A DNA stretch of 64,000 nucleotides from Deltaproteobacteria bacterium. Lineage in GTDB: Bacteria > Myxococcota_A > UBA9160 > UBA4427. The notes below the pieces were generated by a model. The model did not search any database and was not told where the DNA came from. It was given only the letters and a program-made list of their open reading frames with translations. A program made the position numbers and the translations under genes. Location: assembly GCA_016713665.1 (NCBI GenBank), contig JADJOR010000002.1, positions 744,001 through 808,000 on the forward strand. The letters run 5' to 3'. Every line of letters begins with the position of its first letter. Positions within the stretch are counted from its first letter, which is position 1. This document shows positions 48,215 to 56,049 of this stretch, piece after piece.

Positions 48215-49360
48215 CTAGAGCTTTCCGAAGATCACGTTGCTCCGGCTCGCCGAGACGAGGACGTGCTCGGCATCCACGACCTGATTCGCGGCCGTGCCGC
48301 GGATCTGGCGCACGCCTTCGAGCAGATTGTTGACGCCGTGGATGTAGCCCTCGCCGAGAAGCCCGCCGTTCGTGTTGAGGGGCAGGCTGCCCGTCAGCTC
48401 GCCGTGGCCGTCGGCGATGAAGTGTCTGGCCTCGCCGGGTCCGCAGAATCCGTGGGCCTCGAGCGCCAGGAAGACGATCGGCGAGAAGTTCTCGTAGATC
48501 AGGGCGACGTCGATGTCGCGGGGACCGAGGCCGCTCTGGCGCCAGAGCTCCTCGGTGCAGACTCTCGCCTCCTCGAAGTCCTCGAGCTCCGGCCGGTAGT
48601 AGTCGAACATGATGTCGCCGCCGATCGAGTGGGCCTGCGAGGTCGCCACAATACGCACGCCGGGCTGGCGAAGATCGCCCGCCCGCTCCGCGGACGTGAC
48701 GACGAGGGCGACACCGCCGTCGCTCTCCTGACAGCAGTCGAGCAGGCGCAGGATCGGCTCGACGATCCAGCGCGAGGCCTGGTGATCGGCCAGCGTGATC
48801 GGCTTGCGGTAGTACCAGGCCGCCGGATTCGTCGCCGCGTGCTTGCGCGCCAGCACGACGTAGCGTCCGAGGTCCTCGTTGGTGACGCCGTATTTGTGCA
48901 TGTAGCGCTGGTACCAGAGCGCGTAGATCTTGGCGGGCGTGTCGAGGCCGAAGCTTCCGTGAATGTCGAGCTGCCCGGGGGCCGGGTAGCTCCCCGGCTG
49001 ACCGAACCGGTGGCCGGAGCGCTCGTTGAAGGCCCGGTAGATCAACACGGCCCGGGCCGCTCCCGAGGCGACGGCCGCTGCCGCGATCTGGATCGTCGCG
49101 CAGGAGCCGGCGCCGCCGAAGGGCGCGCGCCCGGTGAAGCGCAGGAGCGGAATGCCGAGGCTGCGCGCCAGCTCGAGCTCGTCGTTCTCGTCGCGCTGGA
49201 ACGTCACCATGCCGTCGATGTCGGACGGGCTGAGGCCGGCGTCGAGCATCGCGGCCCGGGAGGCCTCGGCGGCCAGCTGGAGAGGGCTTCGGCCCGAGTG
49301 CTTGGAAAACTCCGTCTGCCCGATGCCGACGACGGCGGTCTGATTGAGGGGCAGACTCAT
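48215..49360 (-). CDS. Thiolase-fold lipid-transfer protein (Ltp2/SCP-x-like)
   Basis: 381 residues from ATG 49360 (MSLPLNQTAVVGIGQTEFSKHSGRSPLQLA). It is a thiolase superfamily member of the SCP-x/Ltp type, with C87 in FGGAGSCATIQ and the late GGLLGEGYIHGVNN motif in place of the thiolase His motif. In actinobacterial Ltp2 a Tyr in this motif takes part in retro-aldol cleavage of a steroid side chain. The upstream gene encodes its usual DUF35 partner (4 bp away), so the two should form a complex. It is likely an aldolase or thiolase on a hydroxyacyl-CoA (inference). Confidence 0.86.
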   Translation of the reverse strand: MSLPLNQTAVVGIGQTEFSKHSGRSPLQLAAEASRAAMLDAGLSPSDIDGMVTFQRDENDELELARSLGIPLLRFTGRAPFGGAGSCATIQIAAAAVASGAARAVLIYRAFNERSGHRFGQPGSYPAPGQLDIHGSFGLDTPAKIYALWYQRYMHKYGVTNEDLGRYVVLARKHAATNPAAWYYRKPITLADHQASRWIVEPILRLLDCCQESDGGVALVVTSAERAGDLRQPGVRIVATSQAHSIGGDIMFDYYRPELEDFEEARVCTEELWRQSGLGPRDIDVALIYENFSPIVFLALEAHGFCGPGEARHFIADGHGELTGSLPLNTNGGLLGEGYIHGVNNLLEGVRQIRGTAANQVVDAEHVLVSASRSNVIFGKL

Positions 49361-49363
49361 GGC

Positions 49364-49735
49364 TCAGGCTCCGCGCGCCATTCGGAACAGGGGCAACGTC
49401 GCGCCGTCGACGACCCGGAAGATCGCCTCGACGGACATGCCGATGCGCACGTCCCGGACGTCGACGTCGACGAGATTCGAGACCATGCGGACGCCTTCTT
49501 CGAGGTCGACGAGGACGACGAGGCGAGGCGCGTCGTCGGGCCGGGTGGGGTGCTTCGACAGGATGAAGGCGTAGACGGTGCCCCGTCCGCTCATCGCCTT
49601 CGGATGCCAATCGAGCGACTGACAGCGCGGGCACATCGGCCCCGGCGGCTGGCGCAGGGATCCACAGGCATCGCAGCGTTGGACGAGAATCTTCTCGTCC
49701 CGGACGCCCTCCCAGAAGAAGTCCTGATCACGCAT
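49364..49735 (-). CDS. DUF35/OB-fold zinc-ribbon protein, partner of the thiolase
   Basis: 123 residues from ATG 49735. The N-terminal zinc ribbon has four cysteines, C21-x2-C24 and C35-x2-C38, followed by an OB-fold (GRGTVYAFILSKHPTRP, LVVLVDLEEGVRMVSNLVDV, EAIFRVVDGATLPLFRM). DUF35 proteins bind CoA thioesters and form heteromers with thiolase-like enzymes (ChsH2-Ltp2, HMG-CoA synthase pairs). It overlaps the zinc-ADH gene by 8 bp and precedes the thiolase by 3 bp, a strong sign of one complex and operon. Confidence 0.92.
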   Translation of the reverse strand: MRDQDFFWEGVRDEKILVQRCDACGSLRQPPGPMCPRCQSLDWHPKAMSGRGTVYAFILSKHPTRPDDAPRLVVLVDLEEGVRMVSNLVDVDVRDVRIGMSVEAIFRVVDGATLPLFRMARGA

Positions 49736-50813
49736 GGGCGCCCGGCATGTCGAGCACCCCGCGCGCGATCCTGCCCGCCTCCATGTCCTCGATCAGATGC
49801 TCGAAGTCGGCGAGCGGGTAGCGCTTCGAGACGAGCGCATCGAGCTCGTAGCGCCCCGCCTGGTAGAGCTCGCAGACGCGCTTCACGTCCGTCTGCGGCT
49901 TGCTCGTGCCATAGCGGCAGCCCATGATCGTGACGTCGAGAAGGAGACCCAGGGGCAGGAACTCGACCTTGGTGTCGGGCGGGGCGACGCCGATCAGGAC
50001 GACGTTGCCGTTCCAGTCGGCCATCTTGATCGCGTCCTCCATCAAGCGCTTGGCGCCGACGCATTCGAAGACGTGGTTCACACCGAACCCCCCGGTGCGC
50101 GCCTTCACGGCGGCGACGGCGTCGCCCTCGGCGCGGGGATCGATGAAGTCGGTGGCGCCCATCTGTCGGGCGAGGGCCTCCTTGTCGCGATTCGTGTCGA
50201 CGACGAGGATCGGATTCGCACCCGAGATCCGCGCGGCCTGGATGACGTTGAGACCGATGCCGCCGGCGCCGATCACGGCGACGGACTCGCCGGGCTTCAC
50301 CTTCGCCCGGTTGAAGACGGCCCCGGCCCCGGTCAGCACGCCGCAGCCGATCAGGGCGGCGGAGGCGAAGGGGATGTCCTTCGGGATGCGGATCGCCTGA
50401 TTCGCCTTCACGACGATCCGCTCGGCGAAGGTCGAGAGGTTCGCGAAGTTGTGATAGGGCGTGCCCTTCACGCGAAAGGGCGTCGGGCGCTTCCCGAAGG
50501 TGTCCCGACACATCGTCGGTCGTCCCGAATCGCAGGCCGAGCAGGCGCCGCATTGCCCGAGCGTCGCGAGGGCGACGTGGTCTCCGATGGCGAGCGTCGT
50601 CACGGCCTGGCCCACCCGGGACACGATGCCGGCCCCCTCGTGGCCGAGGACCACCGGCTTCGGGAAATCGATCGTCCCGTTCACGACCGAGAGATCGCTA
50701 TGGCAGACGCCCGAGGCCTGGATGGCGATCTCGACCTCGCCGGGGCCGGAATCCGGGCCGACCAGGTCGTCGATCAAGGCGAGCTTCTTCCCGTCGAACA
50801 CGATCCCGAGCAT
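49728..50813 (-). CDS. Zinc-dependent alcohol dehydrogenase (MDR superfamily)
   Basis: 361 residues from ATG 50813, with GGGAGGA upstream. Catalytic zinc ligands are Cys in SGVCHSDLS and His in LGHEGAG. The structural zinc site C-x2-C-x2-C-x7-C is in GQCGACSACDSGRPTMC. The NAD motif is VIGAGGIGLNVIQAA, followed by VVDTNRDK (NAD preference). This is the group of class III-like ADH from Mycobacterium and others. It overlaps the DUF35 gene by 8 bp, so it is in the thiolase operon and probably oxidises an alcohol before or after carbon-carbon cleavage. Confidence 0.92.
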   Translation of the reverse strand: MLGIVFDGKKLALIDDLVGPDSGPGEVEIAIQASGVCHSDLSVVNGTIDFPKPVVLGHEGAGIVSRVGQAVTTLAIGDHVALATLGQCGACSACDSGRPTMCRDTFGKRPTPFRVKGTPYHNFANLSTFAERIVVKANQAIRIPKDIPFASAALIGCGVLTGAGAVFNRAKVKPGESVAVIGAGGIGLNVIQAARISGANPILVVDTNRDKEALARQMGATDFIDPRAEGDAVAAVKARTGGFGVNHVFECVGAKRLMEDAIKMADWNGNVVLIGVAPPDTKVEFLPLGLLLDVTIMGCRYGTSKPQTDVKRVCELYQAGRYELDALVSKRYPLADFEHLIEDMEAGRIARGVLDMPGAHA

Positions 50814-50915
50814 GTCGTCCTCCCGGCCGGATCGAGGGCTCGGCCTGCCCGGCACGCCGTTCGGGGTGCCCGTGCGCGACCGCGGTCGGAGACCGCGCGG
50901 TCGCGTCGTCGATTG

Positions 50916-51863
50916 CTAGGCGCCGGCGGCGCCGTGCCGCTCCCGGTAGATCGCGGCGAACGACGACTCGAAGGGTCGTTTGCACGGCCCTGTGATCGAG
51001 CGCCGGCGCGTCCCATCGACGGCGTTGCCGGCGAGGATCCCCGGGATCGCCGCGACCTCGATCTTCGCCGGCCGGCCGCAGAGCCTCGCCGCCTGGGCCG
51101 TCCATTCCTGCGTCGTCACGACCTCGTCGCCCGCCCAGTTGACGAGCGTCGCCTGAACGCGGGCCGCGTCGAGCAGCGCTTCGAGCTGGTCGAGGACGTC
51201 GTCCATGTGGATCGGGCTGTGGACGTTCGGATCGGCGACGGCGCGCACCGGCCTGCCGGCGACGACCGAGTCCATGTCCATGACGGGCAGCCCGCCGAAG
51301 GCGCCGTAGATCGTGTTGAGGCGCGCGATCGTCGTGCGCAGTCCGAAGGCCTCGGCGCAGAAGCGCGCGATCGCCTCGAGGCTCACCTTCGAGACCGGGC
51401 TCGAGGGCGCCCAGGGCGTCGAAGCCTTGCCGAGGTCCCCGTCTTCGTGATGCAGCGCGTACGGATCGGGCTTCGGCGAGTAGATCGCAGCCGAGGAGAC
51501 GACGAGCGCGGCCTTCGCCTTGCGGCCGTGGCGCAGGACATGACCCGCGCCGACGGCGTTGACCTGGATCGCGCGCTGGAACTCGGCGCCGAGGCGGGTG
51601 TGGGCGAAGTGGAGGACGTACGTGAAGTCGTCGGGGAGCTCGGCAAAATCCGGGGCGGCGAGGTCGACGCGGCGCGTCGTGATGCCCCGGGTCTCGAGCA
51701 GCTCCCTGGGCGCGGAGGAGGCGTTCATCGCGCTCGCCGTGGCCGTGCCCTCGCCGAAGCGGGCGATCGCCCAGACCTCGTTGTGGCGGGCGAGCTCGGT
51801 CGCGATGGGGAGGCCGACGACGCCGTTCGCGCCGGTCATCAGGATCTTCTCGCCCGAGAGCAT
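50916..51863 (-). CDS. NAD-dependent epimerase/dehydratase-like protein lacking the catalytic Tyr
   Basis: 315 residues from ATG 51863 after GGAGG. The NAD motif TGANGVVGLPIATEL and the strand VVSSAAIYSP are normal for an extended SDR. However, the Tyr-x3-Lys position reads S155-P-V-S-K159 (APSSPVSKVSLE), so the usual Tyr is Ser. The remaining fold (TTIARLNTIYGAFG, VHSPIHMDDVL, EVAAIPGI) is intact. It may be a non-catalytic or altered-function member. It lies 102 bp upstream of the ADH on the same strand and may be part of that operon. It is divergent from the acyl-CoA dehydrogenase operon. Confidence 0.78.
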   Translation of the reverse strand: MLSGEKILMTGANGVVGLPIATELARHNEVWAIARFGEGTATASAMNASSAPRELLETRGITTRRVDLAAPDFAELPDDFTYVLHFAHTRLGAEFQRAIQVNAVGAGHVLRHGRKAKAALVVSSAAIYSPKPDPYALHHEDGDLGKASTPWAPSSPVSKVSLEAIARFCAEAFGLRTTIARLNTIYGAFGGLPVMDMDSVVAGRPVRAVADPNVHSPIHMDDVLDQLEALLDAARVQATLVNWAGDEVVTTQEWTAQAARLCGRPAKIEVAAIPGILAGNAVDGTRRRSITGPCKRPFESSFAAIYRERHGAAGA

Positions 51864-52005
51864 GGGGGTCCTCCGATGCGCGACTCTACCGCGCCCGGGG
51901 AGGCTCTGCGCCGCATCGTTCTCTGCTGCCGCGGTCCTTGCGCCGGCCCGGCGACGGCGGGAAGCTCGCCCGGGGACGGCGCGCCCGTTCCGCGAGGAGG
52001 ATCCG

Positions 52006-53301
52006 ATGTCCTGGGATTTCGAGACCGAGCCCGAGTTCCAGCAGAAGCTCGACTGGATGCGCGGGTTCATCGACGCCGAGCTGATTCCCCTCGAGCCGGT
52101 CTTCCGGCGCATGCCCCCCGGCGAGTGGGCGCTCGTGAAGGCCCATCTGCAGAAGCAGGTGAAGGCGCAGGGGCTCTGGGCCTGTCATCTCGATGCATCG
52201 TTAGGTGGTCCGGGCTTCGGCCAGATGAAGCTCGCCCTGATGCACGAGCTGATCGGACGCTGTCCGTTCTCGATGGAGATCTTCGGCAACCAGGCCCCCG
52301 ACTCCGGCAACACGGAGCTGCTCGCCGCCGGCGCGAACGCGGCGCAGAAGGAGCGCTGGCTCCTGCCGAACCTCGAGGGGAAGATCCGCAGCGCCTTCGC
52401 CCTGACGGAGCCCTTCGAAGCGGGCTCCGACCCGACGCGGCTGCGGACGCAGGCGCGCAAGCAGGGCGACGACTGGATCATCGACGGCCACAAATGGTTC
52501 TGCACGAACGGCTCCTTCGCCGACTTCGTGATCGTGATGGCCGAGACGAATCCGGAGGGCCGCCCGCATCAGCATGCCTCGATGTTCGTCGTCGAGAAGG
52601 GCACGCCGGGGATGAACGTCGTCCGCGACATCCCGACGATGCACGGTCCGGATCCCGTCTTCGGCGAGCTCGGCAACCACGCCGAGATCCGCTTCGAGAA
52701 TTGCCGCGTGCCGCACGCGAATCTGATCGGGAAGCCGGGGGACGGATTCGTGCTCGCCCAGAAGCGCCTCGGCGGCGGTCGCATCCACCACGCGATGCGC
52801 TGGATCGGGCTCGCGAAGCGGGCGCTCGACATCCTCTGCGAGCGCGCGGTCTCCCGGGAGTCCCATGGCAGGAAGCTCGCGAGCCATCAGATGGTGCAGG
52901 ACTTCATCTACCAGTCGAAGACCGAGATCGAGGCGGCGCGCCTGATCACCTTCCAGGCCGCCTGGCGCATGGACAAGATCGGCGCCCGCGCGGCGCGGGC
53001 CGACATCTCCATGTCGAAGGCCTACACCTCGCGCATGCTGCTCGGGGTCCTCGATCGCGCGATCCAGGTCTGCGGGGCCCTCGGTTATTCGGGGGATCTG
53101 CCGCTCGAGGACTGGTACCGCACCAACCGCTTCGGCCCGATCGGCGACGGCCCCGACGAGGTCCATAAAGTCGTCGTCGCCCGCGACGCCCTCAAGAACT
53201 TCGTCGCCGTCGAAGGCTGGCCGACGGAGCACATCCCCTCGCGGGTCGCCCGGGGCGAGCAGGTCTTCGCGAAGCTGCTCGCCACGGCGCGCAAGGCCTA
53301 G
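52006..53301 (+). CDS. Acyl-CoA dehydrogenase family protein (ACAD10/11- or LvaC-like by context)
   Basis: 431 residues from ATG 52006 behind GCGAGGAGG. ACAD features are clear: an N-terminal helical domain, LTEPFEAGSDPTRLRT for FAD binding, HKWFCTNGSFADF, ENCRVPHANLIGKPGDGF, AKRALDILCERAVSRESHGRKL and GALGYSGDLPLEDWYRTNRFGPIGDGPDEVHK. It resembles long ACAD11-type enzymes. The next gene, 6 bp away, is an aminoglycoside-phosphotransferase-like kinase. In eukaryotic ACAD10/11 those two domains are fused, and in Pseudomonas putida LvaC and LvaA act together on 4-hydroxyacyl-CoA. A similar dephosphorylation/dehydration role is likely (inference). Confidence 0.9.
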   Translation: MSWDFETEPEFQQKLDWMRGFIDAELIPLEPVFRRMPPGEWALVKAHLQKQVKAQGLWACHLDASLGGPGFGQMKLALMHELIGRCPFSMEIFGNQAPDSGNTELLAAGANAAQKERWLLPNLEGKIRSAFALTEPFEAGSDPTRLRTQARKQGDDWIIDGHKWFCTNGSFADFVIVMAETNPEGRPHQHASMFVVEKGTPGMNVVRDIPTMHGPDPVFGELGNHAEIRFENCRVPHANLIGKPGDGFVLAQKRLGGGRIHHAMRWIGLAKRALDILCERAVSRESHGRKLASHQMVQDFIYQSKTEIEAARLITFQAAWRMDKIGARAARADISMSKAYTSRMLLGVLDRAIQVCGALGYSGDLPLEDWYRTNRFGPIGDGPDEVHKVVVARDALKNFVAVEGWPTEHIPSRVARGEQVFAKLLATARKA

Positions 53302-53307
53302 CGCACC

Positions 53308-54399
53308 ATGGCCGACGACCAGCGTGGGGGCTCGAGCGACGGGCGCTCTCGGGGGAAGGTCGAGCTCGACGCCGCGCGGCTCGGCGCCTGGCTCGACGAG
53401 CGGCTCGGTGGATCCGTCCCGATCGAGGTCGAGGCGCTGAAGGGCGGCGGCTCGTGCGAGATCTTCGGGATCCGCCGGGGCGATGCCCACTGGGTCCTGC
53501 GGCGCGCGCCGGCCCGCGCGTCGTCGAGCACGGCCCACGACGTCCTGCGCGAGTTCCGGATCCTGCACGCGATCCGGGACGCGAAGGTCCGCATCGCCCG
53601 GCCGCTGCTCGCCTGCGACGATCCCGCCGTCGCCGACACGCCCTTCTACCTGATGGAGTTCGTCGCGGGCGTCCCGATCCGCACGACGCTGCCGGCCGCG
53701 TACGTCGATTCGCCCGCCGACCAGGCTTCCGCGCTGACGGAGCTGATCGACGCCCTGGCCGAGATCCACTGCATCGACTGGCGCGCCTGCGGCCTCGCCG
53801 AGCTCGGCAAGCAGGAGGGCTATCTCGCCCGGCAGGTCCCGCGCTGGCTCGCACAGCTCGCGAGCTACCGCTGCCGCGACCTGCCCGCCGTCGACGCCGT
53901 CGCGCAATGGCTCGAGGAGCGGCTCCCGAAGGAGCAGCCGCCGGCCCTCTGCCACGGCGACTACAAGCTCGACAACGTGCTCTATGCGCCGGAGCGGCCG
54001 GCCCGTGCGCTCGCGGTCGTCGACTGGGAGATGGCGGGGGTCGGTGATCCGCTCGTCGATCTCGCCTGGGCGCTGATCTTCCTGCCGCAGGAGGGCAATC
54101 CGCTCGCCCTCGGTGCGGCGGGCCAGCCCGGCGGATCCCAGCTTTCGGGCCTGCCTTCCGAGGCGGCGCTCGTCGCCCGTTATGCGGAGCGGACGGGCCG
54201 CGACGTCTCGGCCCTCGACTGGTATCGCGTCTTCTCGCCGTGGAAGCTCGCGATCGTGCTCGAGGGCAGCTTCGCCAAGTGGAAGCGCGGGGAATCGAAG
54301 AACCCGCTCCACGAGCATTTCGGCCCGATGGCGGATCGGCTGCTCGCGCGGGCGGAGGGGCTGATCGCCGCCGGTGCGGCTTCGGGAGGACGGACATGA
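53308..54399 (+). CDS. Phosphotransferase (aminoglycoside phosphotransferase/ACAD10-11 kinase-like)
   Basis: 363 residues from ATG 53308. The kinase pattern is complete: glycine-rich LKGGGSCEIFGI, HRD-equivalent ALCHGDYKLDNVL (catalytic Asp) and AVVDWEMAGVGDPLVDLAWAL (metal-binding Asp). Members of this branch occur next to acyl-CoA dehydrogenases and phosphorylate the 4-hydroxyl of hydroxyacyl-CoAs (LvaA-type). It lies 6 bp after the ACAD gene and overlaps the SDR gene by 4 bp (ATGA), forming a three-gene operon. A second homologue is encoded at 56948. Confidence 0.9.
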   Translation: MADDQRGGSSDGRSRGKVELDAARLGAWLDERLGGSVPIEVEALKGGGSCEIFGIRRGDAHWVLRRAPARASSSTAHDVLREFRILHAIRDAKVRIARPLLACDDPAVADTPFYLMEFVAGVPIRTTLPAAYVDSPADQASALTELIDALAEIHCIDWRACGLAELGKQEGYLARQVPRWLAQLASYRCRDLPAVDAVAQWLEERLPKEQPPALCHGDYKLDNVLYAPERPARALAVVDWEMAGVGDPLVDLAWALIFLPQEGNPLALGAAGQPGGSQLSGLPSEAALVARYAERTGRDVSALDWYRVFSPWKLAIVLEGSFAKWKRGESKNPLHEHFGPMADRLLARAEGLIAAGAASGGRT

Positions 54400-55157
54400 G
54401 CGACGAAGCAGGGGGCGCGCTCGAGGGGCGCGTCGCGATCGTGACCGGGGGGAGCAAGGGGCTCGGGCTCGCGATGGCGAAGGGCTTCGCGCGAGCGGGG
54501 GCCGACGTCGTGATCGCGAGCCGCAAGCTCGAGGCCTGCGAGCAGGCCGCGGCGGAGATCCGGGCGCTCGGCCGGCGGGCGCTGCCCGTCGCGTGTCACG
54601 TCGGCGACTGGGGGCAATGCGATGCCTTGATCGCGCGCGTGATGGGGGAGCTCGGTCGCATCGACGTGCTCGTCAACAACGCGGGCATCGCGCCGGTCGC
54701 GCCGCGGCTCCTCGACGTCTCCGAGACGCTCTTCGACAAGACGATCGGCGTCAACCTGAAGGGACCGCTGAGGCTCGCGGCGAAGGCGGCTGAGCACATG
54801 CGGCCGGGCAGCACGATCGTGAACGTCAGCTCGGTCGCGAGCGTGCGCCCGAATCCGGTGACTGCGGTCTATGCGGCGGCCAAGGCCGGCCTCAACGTGC
54901 TGACCTCGGTCATGGCCCAGGAGTTCGCGCCGAAGGGGATCCGCGTGAACTGCATCGTCTGCGGGACGTTCTGGACCGACAGCTTCCGCGCCGGCGTGCC
55001 GAGCGAAGAAGCGGTCGCGGCGGCGACCCGGGGCAACGTCCTGCGGCGGATCGCGCAGCCCGAGGAGATCGTCGGGACGGCGCTCTATCTCGCGACCGAG
55101 GCGTCCTCGTATACGACGGGGCAGCTGATCGTGGTCGATGGCGGGGTCTTGCCCTGA
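54396..55157 (+). CDS. Short-chain dehydrogenase/reductase (LvaD-like by context)
   Basis: 253 residues from ATG 54396, overlapping the kinase stop by 4 bp. Classical SDR motifs: TGGSKGLGLAMAK, ASRK after strand 2, VNNAGIAP, a Ser in NVSSVASVRP, Tyr-x3-Lys in YAAAKAGL, and GQLIVVDGGVLP. In the P. putida lva operon an SDR (LvaD) reduces 4-ketoacyl-CoA to the 4-hydroxyacyl-CoA that LvaA then phosphorylates. The same three families are present here in ACAD-kinase-SDR order. Whether the substrate is levulinyl-CoA or a larger 4-oxoacyl-CoA is unknown. It converges on the barrel gene at 55182. Confidence 0.9.
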   Translation: MSDEAGGALEGRVAIVTGGSKGLGLAMAKGFARAGADVVIASRKLEACEQAAAEIRALGRRALPVACHVGDWGQCDALIARVMGELGRIDVLVNNAGIAPVAPRLLDVSETLFDKTIGVNLKGPLRLAAKAAEHMRPGSTIVNVSSVASVRPNPVTAVYAAAKAGLNVLTSVMAQEFAPKGIRVNCIVCGTFWTDSFRAGVPSEEAVAAATRGNVLRRIAQPEEIVGTALYLATEASSYTTGQLIVVDGGVLP

Positions 55158-55181
55158 GCGCAGGGCCGTGTTCGCGCCGCG

Positions 55182-56012
55182 CTACCACGTCCCGACCAGT
55201 CCGAGCTCGGGTCCGTCGAGGGTTTCGTTCTGGTACTGGATCACGCGGTAGCCGCCGCGCAGCGCCAGGTAGGGGAACTTCGGCACTCGGAGCAGCGCGC
55301 CGATTCGATAGTCGCCCAGTGCCCGGTCGCCGACCTTCGCCCAGCGGAGATCCGCCTCGAATCCGAGCCAGGTCTGAGGATGGAATCCGAGGCCGACGCC
55401 GCCGCCGTGGGCCCAGCGTGAGCGGCGTCCGTCGATGTGGCGGCTCCCGACTGCGAGCGTGATCTGGAAGTAGCCGTTGGGTGCGAAACGAAGCAGGCCC
55501 TCGATCGCTGCGAAGTCGAGATGTTGCTGCGGAGAATCCTCCCAATAGCGGAGGAACTCTCCGCCGACACCGAGCGGTCCGGCGAGGATCTCGGCGCGGG
55601 TGGAGAGACCGTCGACGTCGGAATGCGAGAGCCGCTGGTAGCTGCTTTCGAGGCGCACGATCGCCGTCGCCGGCTCGCCACCACGGCGCTGGTCCGGTCG
55701 GGCGAGATTCTCGGTCGCTCGTTCGGCGCTCCCGTCGAGCACCGCGCCGATCGTCCCGCCGATCACCGTCCCGATTGCTTCGTTCGCTTCGCTCGTCGAG
55801 CTTCCGCTCGAGCTTCCTCGGTACTCGGTATCGTCCTCGTTCTCTTCGTCCTCGCGGCGTTCGATTTCGTCCTCGAAGTCGCCGAGGGTGTCTTCGTCCG
55901 CGGAGCAGGGGCGTACGGCGAGCAGGGTGCAGACGAGCCCCGTGAGCGCGAGACCGATTCGCAGCGCGGGTCGTCGGGGGGAGTCCGCGCGGATTCCGAT
56001 CGATCGCAGCAT
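55182..56012 (-). CDS. Outer-membrane beta-barrel-like protein of unknown function
   Basis: 276 residues from ATG 56012 behind AGGAG. A signal peptide (LRIGLALTGLVCTLLAVRPCSA) is followed by a very acidic region (DFEDEIERREDEENEDD) and a Gly/Ser linker. The C-terminal 170 residues have alternating strands (TAIVRLESSYQRLS, GLLRFAPNGYFQITLAVGSRH, GGVGLGFHPQTWLGFEADLRWAKV, PYLALRGGYRVIQYQNE) ending in Gly-Thr-Trp, consistent with a small barrel. I do not recognise a family. It is downstream of the BKACE gene on the same strand, separated by 37 bp. Confidence 0.65.
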   Translation of the reverse strand: MLRSIGIRADSPRRPALRIGLALTGLVCTLLAVRPCSADEDTLGDFEDEIERREDEENEDDTEYRGSSSGSSTSEANEAIGTVIGGTIGAVLDGSAERATENLARPDQRRGGEPATAIVRLESSYQRLSHSDVDGLSTRAEILAGPLGVGGEFLRYWEDSPQQHLDFAAIEGLLRFAPNGYFQITLAVGSRHIDGRRSRWAHGGGVGLGFHPQTWLGFEADLRWAKVGDRALGDYRIGALLRVPKFPYLALRGGYRVIQYQNETLDGPELGLVGTW

Positions 56013-56049
56013 GGCCGGGGCTCCTCTTCGGCGGACGCTCGAGGGGCGA

